Of a stretch of DNA of 64,000 bases, positions 56,191-64,000 are shown piece after piece. The notes beneath the pieces are model-generated. The model ran no database searches. It was given only the letters and a program-made list of their open reading frames with translations, and had not been told where the DNA came from. This DNA comes from Acetitomaculum ruminis DSM 5522 (GTDB lineage Bacteria > Bacillota > Clostridia > Lachnospirales > Lachnospiraceae), in NCBI RefSeq assembly GCF_900112085.1, contig NZ_FOJY01000005.1, forward strand, positions 66,123 through 130,122, read 5' to 3'. The stretch's first letter is position 1. Each line of letters starts with the position of its first letter. Position numbers and translations under genes: made by a program.

Positions 56191-56710
56191 AAGATTTCAT
56201 GCTAAGATTTTTTTGCATATCAAGTTTTTCTTTGTCAATTTCTCCCTTGGCAATATTTGTATTAATCCAAAGTCTTAATGAATCAATGGTAAGGGAGATT
56301 TTTTCCAGCTGTTCCTGGATTTTTACGAAATCCGGGAATTCGTCTTCAGTAAGTCTTCCGTCTTCTGCGATTTCAATAAGCCTGTCTTTTTGCTTTGTTA
56401 ACGCATTTAAGGATGACAATATTCCAAGAGAGATTTCCGGCAGGCTGGAGATTTTGATTTCAGGAATCAAATCCTGGCCTATTTGACATTCATGGGTGCA
56501 ATAATAGTTACAAAGACTTGGTTTTTTATAGGCCTTAGCCATGGCAACTACATCCTCTGGCTGAACCTGGGCAGTGTCATTTTCGATTTTTTCAATTCTG
56601 CTTTCTGATACATATTCCATAAGTTCACTGGCCTGGGCTCTTGTAAGGTTTGATTCCTCACGACTTATCTGGTATATGTTTTTGTTGTCTTTAGTGGATC
56701 TTTTTCCCAT
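56189..56710 (-). CDS. XRE-like helix-turn-helix regulator with Cys cluster
   Basis: 173 aa. The N-terminal HTH (about residues 14-65) reads IYQISREESNLTRAQASELM and VSESRIEKIENDTAQVQPEDVVAMAKAY, an XRE fold with a variant start. It is followed by a Cys cluster, LCNYYCTHECQIG, that could bind a metal or respond to redox, then a coiled-coil C-terminus. The target is unknown; the divergent gene with an inverted repeat in its promoter region is a candidate. AAAGGAGT precedes the ATG. Confidence 0.85.
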   Translation of the reverse strand: MGKRSTKDNKNIYQISREESNLTRAQASELMEYVSESRIEKIENDTAQVQPEDVVAMAKAYKKPSLCNYYCTHECQIGQDLIPEIKISSLPEISLGILSSLNALTKQKDRLIEIAEDGRLTEDEFPDFVKIQEQLEKISLTIDSLRLWINTNIAKGEIDKEKLDMQKNLSMKS

Positions 56711-56887
56711 TTATAAACTCCTTTTAGCTGTCATGTAAATGTCATTTTTAAATATTATAATATTATATAGATTTTTAAGAGTTATGAAAAGTCTAATTCT
56801 CTGTTTTTAGAGAAATAAGATATTCTTATTCCCGAAATTACAGGTTTAAGAAAAAATAAAAAAGATATAAAATAAAAACATCAAAAC

Positions 56888-56921
56888 TTATTGAATAAAT
56901 GAACGAAAAAATATTCAATAA
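56888..56921. promoter_or_regulatory. 10-bp inverted repeat between the XRE gene and the small membrane protein gene
   Basis: TTATTGAATA and TATTCAATAA separated by 14 bp, lying 50 bp before the small membrane protein start. A candidate operator in the 261-bp divergent spacer. Confidence 0.5.
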
Positions 56922-56971
56922 CAAAACTAGTCACAGGATAATAAAACTTTTTTATGGAAAGGAAGAAAAAA

Positions 56972-57208
56972 ATGATTCTATCAATAATATTTATGTGTTT
57001 AATGATTTCAGTAATAGCAAGATTAATAATTTTTGCAGTAGGTGCAACCTGGGGAATACTTAAAATTGCAGGTTATATTATTTTTACACCTTTGGCACTT
57101 GTAGTCCTATTCTTTACGGGACTTGCAAAGATTGCTTTTATTTTACTTGTAATTTATGCAATCGCATCTATATTTTCAACAAAAGGATTGGGATTTGGAA
57201 ATCGTTAA
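56972..57208 (+). CDS. Small membrane protein
   Basis: 78 aa with two to three membrane segments (about residues 2-28, 32-52, 55-72). Not recognised. Start 56972 has AAAGGAAG upstream; the in-frame ATG at 56954 would add MERKKK but has no ribosome site. It ends in a polar tail (STKGLGFGNR). It may be regulated by the divergent XRE protein. Terminator follows. Confidence 0.7.
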   Translation: MILSIIFMCLMISVIARLIIFAVGATWGILKIAGYIIFTPLALVVLFFTGLAKIAFILLVIYAIASIFSTKGLGFGNR

Positions 57209-57257
57209 AATTTTTAAAGGATAATAAGTTTAAAGTCATATACAAAAAATCTAAAAG

Positions 57258-57300
57258 ACCGGAGTGGTAAAAGGCAAATCTACCAACTCCGGTTTTTTTG
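57258..57300 (+). terminator. Terminator after the small membrane protein
   Basis: Stem ACCGGAGTGGTA / TACCAACTCCGGT (single bulge) and a TTTTTTT tail. Confidence 0.92.
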
Positions 57301-57365
57301 TGTTAGAATAAGTCGACGGTTACCTTTAAATTTTTATTTAAAGAATTTTCCAAGGAGGAAAGAAT

Positions 57366-60300
57366 TTGAGTTTTGCACATTTGCATGTCCACACAGAATA
57401 CAGTTTGTTGGACGGTTCAAATAAAATAAAAGAATATGTTGCCAGAGTTAAGGAGTTAGGCATGAACTGCGCTGCCATTACAGATCATGGTGTAATGTAT
57501 GGCGTTATAGATTTTTATGAAGAATGTCTGGCTATGGGGATAAATCCCATCTTAGGATGTGAAGTATATGTTGCTCCGGGCTCCAGGTTTGACAGGGAAA
57601 TTTCAAGTGAAGAGGACAGGTATTATCATCTTGTGCTTTTGGCTGAAAATAATACAGGCTATGAAAATCTTATGAAGATAGTATCAAAGGGTTTTGTGGA
57701 TGGCTTTTATTACAAACCAAGGATTGATATGGAGCTTTTAAGAAAATATCATGAGGGTATCATTGCTTTAAGTGCCTGCCTTGCAGGAGAGATTCCAAGG
57801 CTTATACAAAGAGGTTTATTGGAAGAGGCCACTAATAAAGCACTGGAGTTTAAAGAATTATTCGGAAAGGATAATTTCTTTTTAGAGCTTCAGGACCATG
57901 GCATTAAAGCTCAGAGTCTGGTTAATGAAAAGCTTGTTTTAATCAGTGAAAAGACAGGTATTGAACTTGTGGCTACCAATGATGTTCATTATACTTATGC
58001 AGATGACTTTATTCCTCATGACATACTTCTTTGTCTTCAGACAGGAAAGAAGCTTACAGATGAGGACAGAATGCGTTATGAGGGTGGACAGTACTATGTA
58101 AAAAGCGAAGAAGAAATGTTAAGTCTTTTTCCAAATCATAAAGAAGCTATAGAAAATACCCAAAAAATAGCGGAAAGATGCCATGTAGACATAGAATTTG
58201 GGAATTTAAAACTTCCTAAATTTGATGTTCCTGATGGATATACCTCTACTGAGTATCTAAATAAACTGTGTTATGAAGGTCTTGAAACAAGATATGGAAA
58301 GGATGCAAATAAATACAAAGATAAACTAAAATATGAGCTGGATGTTATTGAAAACATGGGCTATGTTGACTACTTTTTAATAGTTTGGGATTTTATTAAA
58401 TATTCAAAAGACCATGGAATTATGGTGGGCCCGGGACGAGGCTCTGCAGCAGGAAGTATTGTTGCCTACACCCTGGAAATAACAGATATTGATCCCATAA
58501 AATATAACCTTATTTTTGAAAGATTTCTAAATAAAGAGCGTGTGACAATGCCCGATATAGACGTTGATTTTTGCTATGAAAGGCGTCAGGAGGTTATTGA
58601 TTATGTTACAAAAAAATACGGAAAAGATAAGGTGGTTCAGATAGTTACCTTTGGTACCCTGGCAGCAAGAGGTGTAATCAGAGATGTGGGAAGGGTTTTG
58701 GACATTCCTTATGCAAATGTTGATGCAATAGCTAAAATGATTCCAAATGAGCTGGGAATAACCATAGATAAGGCGCTTGTAAAAAATAAAGAGCTGGCTG
58801 ATTTATATGAAAATGACCCCACCGTAAAAAATCTCATTGATATGTCAAGAAGACTTGAAGGACTTCCAAGGCATACTTCAATGCATGCGGCAGGGGTGGT
58901 TATCAGTAAAAAAAGTGTGGATGAATATGTTCCCCTTTCAAGGTCCCAGGATGGAAGTATTACCACCCAGTTTACCATGACTACATTAGAGCGTCTTGGT
59001 CTTTTAAAAATGGACTTTTTGGGACTTAGAACTTTAACGGTAATAAGGGATGCCTTAAAAATTATCAAGGATAATTACGGTAAAGATATTGACCTTAAAA
59101 AAATAGATTATGATGATAAAAATGTCCTAGAGCTTATAGGAAGTGGAAAAACCGAGGGAATATTCCAGCTTGAAAGTGCCGGTATGAAAAGCTTTATGCA
59201 TGAGCTTTCCCCCAAAAGTCTTGAAGACATCATAGCCGGAATTTCCCTTTACAGACCGGGACCTATGGACTTTATTCCGGCTTATATAAAGGGAAAAAAC
59301 AATCCGGATCAGATTAAATATGACACGCCTCTTCTGGAAAATATTCTTTCTCCCACCTATGGCTGCATAGTTTATCAGGAGCAGGTTATGCAAATCGTAA
59401 GAGACCTGGCAGGTTATACCATGGGGCGAAGTGACCTTGTAAGAAGGGCCATGTCAAAGAAAAAAGCCTCCGTAATGGAGCAGGAAAGAAAGAATTTTGT
59501 CTACGGAAACAAAGAAGAAAATGTTCCGGGATGTATCAGCAAAGGGATTTCTATAGAAGTTGCAAACAAGATTTATGACGATATGATTGATTTTGCGAAA
59601 TATGCTTTTAATAAATCCCATGCTGCGGCCTATGCGGTGGTGTCATTTCAGACAGCATTTTTAAAAAGGTATTATCCCATAGAGTACATGGCGGCTTTAA
59701 TGACCTCTGTTATTGATAATCCTTCCAAGGTTACGGCTTATATTTTAACCTGTCGTCAAATGGGAATAAAAATATGTCCTCCGGATATAAATTCCGGAAT
59801 CAGGTCTTTTTCCGTAAAAAATAAATCAATTGTCTATGCCCTTTCAGCCATAAAAAATGTTGGGGGAGGGATTATAGAAAAAATAGTTGAGGAAAGAAAT
59901 GCCCATGGAAATTTCAGGGACTTAGAAGACTTTATAGAAAGAATGTCCTCTTTTGAAATAAATAAAAGGCTCGTTGAAAATATGATAAAAGCAGGAGCAT
60001 TTGACTGTTTTGAAGGGACAAGAAAGCAAAAAATGTCTGTTTATGGCTCAATTATTGACAGAGTAATGAAGGATAAGAAAAATGTTGTGGCAGGTCAAAT
60101 GTCATTTTTCGATTTCATGAATGATGAGGATAAGGAAAAATTCAAGCCTTCCCTGCCAAATGTAGGAGAATATCCTAAAAAAGTCCTTTTATCCTTTGAA
60201 AAAGATGTAATGGGCCTTTATGTCAGCGGGCATCCTCTTGATGATGACAGAGAAAAGCTGGAAAAATTTACCACTGCCAAAAGCATAGATTTCCAGCTTT

Positions 60301-60836
60301 CCGGGGACGGGGAGGAAGAAAGTTCATTAAAAGATGGTATATATGTAACTGTAGGGGGAATAATCAGTGACATTACCGTAAAATACACCAGAAAAAATCA
60401 AAAGATGGCTTTCGTTACTTTAGAGGATTTATATGGAAGCATGGAGATAATAGTATTTCCTAATCTTTATGAGAAAAACGAAGCAATCTTTGAAGAAGAT
60501 GGCAGAATATTTATAAGGGGAAAAGTGCAAAACAGAGAGGATGAAGGTGGAAAGCTTATTGCTGAAAGTGCAGTTACCTTTGACAATCTAAAAAAGGAAC
60601 TATGGCTTCAGTTTACAAATATGGAGGATTATGAAAGTAAAAAAGACAGTGTGGTTGACCTTATTTCAGCTTATAATCACGGTGATGTAAACGGTATTAT
60701 TATTTACTTAAAAGAGTCCAGACAACTAAAAAAATTAGGCAAAAAAGTGACAGATAGTTTAGAAGAAGATTTTGTACTAATGTTAAAAGGGATTTTGGGC
60801 GAAAATAATGTAAAGGTAGTTGAAAAAGGAATTTGA
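57366..60836 (+). CDS. dnaE: DNA polymerase III alpha subunit
   Basis: Replicative polymerase of the C family. PHP domain at the N-terminus (FAHLHVHTEYSLLDGSN). The polymerase active site is PDIDVDF in TMPDIDVDFCYERRQEVIDY; GPGRGSAAGSIVAY and KSHAAAYAVVSFQTAFLK are further hallmarks. An HhH region and OB fold (TVGGIISDITVKYTRKNQKM) follow. 1156 aa, DnaE1 length. The start is TTG, supported by CAAGGAGGAAAG. The TGA stop is the first three bases of the structured repeat at 60834. A short hairpin (CTTTAAA/TTTAAAG) lies at 57324, before the ribosome site. Confidence 0.97.
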   Translation: MSFAHLHVHTEYSLLDGSNKIKEYVARVKELGMNCAAITDHGVMYGVIDFYEECLAMGINPILGCEVYVAPGSRFDREISSEEDRYYHLVLLAENNTGYENLMKIVSKGFVDGFYYKPRIDMELLRKYHEGIIALSACLAGEIPRLIQRGLLEEATNKALEFKELFGKDNFFLELQDHGIKAQSLVNEKLVLISEKTGIELVATNDVHYTYADDFIPHDILLCLQTGKKLTDEDRMRYEGGQYYVKSEEEMLSLFPNHKEAIENTQKIAERCHVDIEFGNLKLPKFDVPDGYTSTEYLNKLCYEGLETRYGKDANKYKDKLKYELDVIENMGYVDYFLIVWDFIKYSKDHGIMVGPGRGSAAGSIVAYTLEITDIDPIKYNLIFERFLNKERVTMPDIDVDFCYERRQEVIDYVTKKYGKDKVVQIVTFGTLAARGVIRDVGRVLDIPYANVDAIAKMIPNELGITIDKALVKNKELADLYENDPTVKNLIDMSRRLEGLPRHTSMHAAGVVISKKSVDEYVPLSRSQDGSITTQFTMTTLERLGLLKMDFLGLRTLTVIRDALKIIKDNYGKDIDLKKIDYDDKNVLELIGSGKTEGIFQLESAGMKSFMHELSPKSLEDIIAGISLYRPGPMDFIPAYIKGKNNPDQIKYDTPLLENILSPTYGCIVYQEQVMQIVRDLAGYTMGRSDLVRRAMSKKKASVMEQERKNFVYGNKEENVPGCISKGISIEVANKIYDDMIDFAKYAFNKSHAAAYAVVSFQTAFLKRYYPIEYMAALMTSVIDNPSKVTAYILTCRQMGIKICPPDINSGIRSFSVKNKSIVYALSAIKNVGGGIIEKIVEERNAHGNFRDLEDFIERMSSFEINKRLVENMIKAGAFDCFEGTRKQKMSVYGSIIDRVMKDKKNVVAGQMSFFDFMNDEDKEKFKPSLPNVGEYPKKVLLSFEKDVMGLYVSGHPLDDDREKLEKFTTAKSIDFQLSGDGEEESSLKDGIYVTVGGIISDITVKYTRKNQKMAFVTLEDLYGSMEIIVFPNLYEKNEAIFEEDGRIFIRGKVQNREDEGGKLIAESAVTFDNLKKELWLQFTNMEDYESKKDSVVDLISAYNHGDVNGIIIYLKESRQLKKLGKKVTDSLEEDFVLMLKGILGENNVKVVEKGI

Positions 60837-60995
60837 ACGCAGTGTAAGCAATCCCCCGCTTCAAAAGCGTAAGCTTTAAGCGGGGGTATAAGCTTACTAG
60901 TGTCAGAAGGGGTTAAAGCCCCTTCTGACAGGTGGCACAAAGTGCCATCGCGTTCATGAGGAAGTAGCGAAGCGGATTCCGAATGTCCGCTTTAC
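60834..60995 (+). repeat. Long copy 2 of the 162-bp dispersed structured repeat
   Basis: Same length and fold as the copy at 21901-22062, with about four differences. Its first TGA is the dnaE stop codon. Arm 1 and arm 2 are conserved; arm 2's loop differs by one base, and the outer stem carries a CT-to-TC change (GCCATCGCGTTC) that breaks one outer pair. The tail hairpin AAGCGGA/TCCGCTT is intact. It lies 39 bp before pfkA, with no conventional terminator. Confidence 0.92.
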
Positions 60996-61034
60996 CATAC
61001 AAGCTTTAAACCAATCTTACAAGGAGGCTTTTTC

Positions 61035-62009
61035 GTGAAAAATAAAATTAAAACCATAGGAGTACTTACAAGTGGTGGAGATGCTCCTGGGATGAATGCA
61101 GCCATCAGAGCTGTTGTCCGTACCGGAATATATAACAATCTTAGAGTAATGGGTATCAAAAGAGGATACGCAGGACTTTTACAAAAAGAAATAATGGAAA
61201 TGGATGTCACCAGTGTTGGTGAAACAATACAAAGAGGTGGAACAATATTACAGACAGCCAGATGTCCGGAATTTGTTACCTTAGAGGGTCAGAAACAGGC
61301 CGCTGAAATCTGCCATGAAATGGGAATAGATGCAGTGGTGGTAATAGGAGGAGACGGCTCCTACAAAGGTGCAAGAGCACTTTCCCATCAGGGAATTGCT
61401 GTTGTGGGAATACCTGGGACTATTGACCTTGACATTGCATGTACAGAATATACAATAGGCTTTGATACGGCAGTAAATACTGCAATGGAGGCTATTGATA
61501 AGGTAAGGGATACCTCATCCTCCCATGAAAGATGTTCAATTATTGAAGTTATGGGAAGAAATGCAGGATATATTGCATTGTGGTGTGGTATAGCAAATGG
61601 AGCAGAAGATATACTTCTTCCTGAAAAATTTGACGGTGATGAACAAAGAATTATAGACAATATTATTGCTAACAGAAAAAAAGGAAAACAGCATCATATT
61701 ATTATCAATGCGGAAGGAATTGGTGATTCTAACGGTATGGCCAAAAGAATTGAAGCGGCAACCGGTATAGAAACCAGAGCCACTATCTTAGGCTATATGC
61801 AAAGAGGTGGAAGTCCGACCTGCAAGGACAGGGTATTTGCTTCAACTATGGGCGCTTTGGCTGTTGACCTTTTAGTACAGGGAAAAATCAACAGAATTAT
61901 TGCCTATAAAGATGGCGAATACATAAATCTTGATATAGATGAAGCATTAGAGATGCAGAAAAATATTTCAGAATATCAGTATAAGATAAGCAGAATTTTA
62001 GCAAAGTGA
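61035..62009 (+). CDS. pfkA: 6-phosphofructokinase
   Basis: ATP-dependent phosphofructokinase of glycolysis. ATP loop GVLTSGGDAPGMNAAIRA, GGDGSYKGARAL, fructose-6-P site GIPGTIDLDIACTEYTIGFDTA (catalytic Asp in GTIDLDI), EVMGRNAGYIAL and GYMQRGGSP. 324 aa. The start is GTG behind AAGGAGG. The region usually containing the effector-site Arg/Lys residues of Bacillus-type PfkA is present. 4 bp upstream of the RNA methyltransferase gene, forming an operon. Confidence 0.97.
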   Translation: MKNKIKTIGVLTSGGDAPGMNAAIRAVVRTGIYNNLRVMGIKRGYAGLLQKEIMEMDVTSVGETIQRGGTILQTARCPEFVTLEGQKQAAEICHEMGIDAVVVIGGDGSYKGARALSHQGIAVVGIPGTIDLDIACTEYTIGFDTAVNTAMEAIDKVRDTSSSHERCSIIEVMGRNAGYIALWCGIANGAEDILLPEKFDGDEQRIIDNIIANRKKGKQHHIIINAEGIGDSNGMAKRIEAATGIETRATILGYMQRGGSPTCKDRVFASTMGALAVDLLVQGKINRIIAYKDGEYINLDIDEALEMQKNISEYQYKISRILAK

Positions 62010-62013
62010 AAAA

Positions 62014-62823
62014 ATGGAAATAATAACAAGTAATAAAAACAAAAAAGTAAAAAATCTTATTTCGCTTATAAAAAAAAGAAAAAACAGAGATGATTTGGGG
62101 GTTTATATAGTTGAAGGCCCCAAGATGTTTAGTGAGGCACATTTTAGCGAAATTATTGAGATTTATTTTTCAAAATCCTTTTATGAAAGTGAATTTGAAA
62201 ATGATACAGACCTAGAAAACAGCTTAAAACAAAGAAATATAGATACTCAGATTGTAGAAATACTATCAGATGAAGTATTTAAAAATGTGTCGGGAACTGA
62301 TACACCCCAGGGGGTGTTGGCAGTTTTGCGACAGAAAGAGTATGAATTAGAGGATTTATTGAAAGATAATAATCCTCTGATTTTGATTCTTGAAAATCTA
62401 CAGGATCCCGGAAATATGGGAACAATGCTTAGAACCGGGGAAGCGGCTGGAATAAGTGGAATGCTTATTAGTAAAAATAGTGTGGATATTTATAATCCAA
62501 AAACAATTCGTTCCACCATGGGTTCCATTTTCAGAGTACCCTTTGTATATTCTAAAGATATATTAAGGGATGTTAATATACTAAAAGATAAAGGAATAAA
62601 CATCTATTGTGCCCATTTAAAAGCAGAAAATTTTTATGATGAAAAGGATTATAAAAAGCCTACAGCCTTTGTTATCGGAAATGAAAGCAAAGGAATTAGT
62701 GACAAGTTAAGCAATGAGATAAATAATTACATAAAAATCCCCATGTCCGGAAAGGTAGAATCTTTAAATGCCGCCCAGGCAGCAGGGATACTTATGTATG
62801 AAGCAAAAAGACAAAGACGATAA
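62014..62823 (+). CDS. SpoU/TrmH-family RNA 2'-O-methyltransferase
   Basis: 269-aa rRNA or tRNA ribose methyltransferase with the deep trefoil knot (SPOUT). The N-terminal substrate-binding domain is KNLISLIKKRKNRDDLGVYIVEG. SpoU motifs: motif 1 ENLQDPGNMGTMLRTGEAAGI, motif 2 VIGNESKGIS, motif 3 IPMSGKVESLNAAQAAGILMYE. Typical RNA targets are 23S rRNA positions; exact target not predictable. Coupled to pfkA (4-bp gap). Confidence 0.93.
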   Translation: MEIITSNKNKKVKNLISLIKKRKNRDDLGVYIVEGPKMFSEAHFSEIIEIYFSKSFYESEFENDTDLENSLKQRNIDTQIVEILSDEVFKNVSGTDTPQGVLAVLRQKEYELEDLLKDNNPLILILENLQDPGNMGTMLRTGEAAGISGMLISKNSVDIYNPKTIRSTMGSIFRVPFVYSKDILRDVNILKDKGINIYCAHLKAENFYDEKDYKKPTAFVIGNESKGISDKLSNEINNYIKIPMSGKVESLNAAQAAGILMYEAKRQRR

Positions 62824-62837
62824 TTATAATAATATTT

Positions 62838-62878
62838 AAGCGTAGCGATTGTATTTTCAATTGTTACGCTTTTTTATT
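62838..62878 (+). terminator. Terminator after the RNA methyltransferase
   Basis: Stem AAGCGTA..GATTG / CAATTGTTACGCTT with TATTTT loop and a TTTTTT tail. Confidence 0.88.
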
Positions 62879-63171
62879 GTGTTTTACACAAATATTACAA
62901 GTGTATTCAAAAAAACAATAATAAAAAAAGATTGAGAAAAGACATAATTTCCAGATTTAAAAGCTAAATTTTTTATTTTAAATCTAAAAATTTTCATAAT
63001 TTATTTGGGGTTATTGTTGATTTTAAAGTCATTGGAACCCTTGAAAATATAGATAGTAACACGAAAACTCTAATAAAAATATTAAGCACATACGGAGTGA
63101 CCAAGAAATAAAGTAAACATAAAATATTTAAGGATAAAGTGTAAAAGATATATGAAAAAAAACCCCATAAA
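62879..63171. other. Gene-free AT-rich region upstream of the final gene
   Basis: About 290 bp of AT-rich sequence (part of the 499-bp gap 62824-63322) with no credible reading frame. It holds AAATTTTTTATTTTAAAT-like palindromic stretches near 62966 but no recognised element. Confidence 0.4.
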
Positions 63172-63200
63172 TTGACATAAAAAATTAAATGTGCTAATAT
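63172..63200 (+). promoter_or_regulatory. Promoter of the SH3-domain protein gene
   Basis: TTGACA, 17-bp spacer, TAATAT. The 5' leader would be ~115 nt and contains repeated GTTGTAATA/TGTAATAAA words similar to those at 24004-24043. Confidence 0.75.
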
Positions 63201-63322
63201 ATATCCGTAACAAAGTTGTAATAAATGTAATAAACTCGACTTATAATAATAACACAAATTAAATAAATTAGTTTTAACGAACTGGTTTGAAATTGTGTTA
63301 AACAACAAAGGAAGGATTATTT

Positions 63323-64000
63323 ATGAAAGCAGACAAAAAATTTACTCTGAAAGGAACAAGTATTGCCCTTGCAGCAACACTTACCCTTGCGACTTTCGTA
63401 GGACCGGTTCAGGTAAATGCCGCAACTACTTCCATGGAATCTACAACAGTTTTAGAAAAAAATTACACCGTTGATACAAATAATATTTTACTAAGCTCTA
63501 ATTCCGTATTTTCCATGGACTACTCGGATGGAATCGAGCACATCACACTGGCATCAAAAGATTTAGAAACAGCTGATGCAGCTTCTGAAGAAGAAACAGA
63601 AGAAAAGGCAGATGAAGCTAAAGATGATGCTAAAGCGCAAGAAAGTCAGGAAGAAGCAGCTAAAGAAGATGAATTTACAGGAAAGGCCATGGCTAATGTA
63701 GATGATTTTGTAAACATTAGACAGGAAGCAACAACTGAGTCAAAGATATTAGGAAAACTTAGAAGAGGCGACCTTGCAAGTGTTGTTGAAAAAGGGGAAG
63801 TCTGGACAAAAATTTCATCAGGAAGCGTGGAAGGATATGTATCAAACGAATTTTTGGTTTTTGATGCAGATGCCAAAGCTTTGGCTGGGACAATTTGCGA
63901 CAGAGTTGCCACAGTAAATGAAAATGCCATCAGACTTAGATATGAGCCTGATTTAAATAGTAAAGTATATGACCTTACAGGAGCAGGAAATAAATATAAA
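63323..64000 (+). CDS. Secreted SH3-domain protein, possibly NlpC/P60 cell-wall hydrolase (3' truncated)
   Basis: Open to the window end (226 codons seen). Signal peptide about residues 1-34 (FTLKGTSIALAATLTLATFV, cleavage near VNA/AT). Then an acidic low-complexity spacer (SEEETEEKADEAKDDAKAQ). Two bacterial SH3 domains follow: the first NVDDFVNIRQEATTESKILGK with VWTKISSGSVEGYVSNEFLV (about residues 127-175), the second starting VNENAIRLRYEPDLNSKVYD. In clostridia such architecture usually precedes a C40 NlpC/P60 peptidase domain, which would lie beyond the window. AAAGGAAGGA precedes the ATG. Confidence 0.85.
   Translation, partial: MKADKKFTLKGTSIALAATLTLATFVGPVQVNAATTSMESTTVLEKNYTVDTNNILLSSNSVFSMDYSDGIEHITLASKDLETADAASEEETEEKADEAKDDAKAQESQEEAAKEDEFTGKAMANVDDFVNIRQEATTESKILGKLRRGDLASVVEKGEVWTKISSGSVEGYVSNEFLVFDADAKALAGTICDRVATVNENAIRLRYEPDLNSKVYDLTGAGNKYK

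Noticed and set aside
1-64000. Prophage, integrative element or insertion sequence
   Set aside because: No integrase, transposase, phage structural gene or tRNA attachment site is present; the gene content is housekeeping and metabolic. The dispersed repeat is the only mobile-like feature.

Overview
The window is a chromosomal segment of a low-GC (about one third G+C by eye), anaerobic-type Firmicute. The gene set points to Clostridia, most likely Lachnospiraceae: a paired GlgC/GlgD, glycogen phosphorylase, a long PRPP synthetase, paired DnaD/DnaI-like replication proteins, a T-box upstream of ileS, TTG/GTG starts behind strong AGGAGG sites, and many short hairpin-plus-U-tract terminators. 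No phage, transposase, CRISPR array, rRNA or tRNA gene was seen. Both window ends cut through genes.

Layout. 1-6.9 kb: a truncated C39-like secreted protein, a class A penicillin-binding protein and a four-module phosphorelay histidine kinase (+). 6.9-12.9 kb (-): murC, then dnaD-dnaI-prs, with a dense DnaA-box cluster between murC and dnaD, and an unknown membrane protein. 13.2-23.7 kb (+): glgC-glgD, a glmU-like uridyltransferase-pth-mfd-prsA series, a D-2-hydroxyacid dehydrogenase and an SGNH hydrolase. 24.4-30.3 kb (+): an oligopeptide ABC transporter oppBCDF, followed by a lipoprotein binding protein whose domain order looks circularly permuted. 30.4-33 kb: two glycosyltransferase-like genes. 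33-36.3 kb: copper resistance (copA, csoR) under a perfect CsoR-type palindrome. 36.3-39.8 kb: a metallophosphoesterase behind a structured leader, a large polytopic membrane protein and a very small gene with its own promoter and terminator. 40.5-44.8 kb: MarR regulator plus a heterodimeric ABC exporter. 44.8-49.9 kb: lipoate ligase, a DUF1292 protein, a MATE transporter fused to a degenerate RsbW-like domain, and nicotinate phosphoribosyltransferase. 50.1-57.3 kb: T-box-controlled ileS, glgP, an XRE regulator and a small membrane protein. 57.4-64 kb: dnaE, pfkA, a SpoU-type RNA methyltransferase and a truncated SH3-domain secreted protein.

Working together. glgC/glgD make ADP-glucose for glycogen and glgP degrades it, with pfkA feeding glycolysis. 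murC, the PBP and the GlmU-like enzyme serve peptidoglycan synthesis. dnaD, dnaI and dnaE serve replication, and mfd serves repair. The Opp system imports peptides, and CopA/CsoR form a self-contained copper response.

Most noteworthy: (1) a dispersed, highly structured 162-bp repeat present in two nearly identical long copies and one precisely shortened inverted copy, one of which supplies the stop codon of dnaE; (2) an apparently circularly permuted peptide-binding protein; (3) a cluster of seven DnaA boxes in front of the dnaD-dnaI operon; (4) structured untranslated leaders before the metallophosphoesterase and the GlmU-like gene that match no riboswitch class I know.
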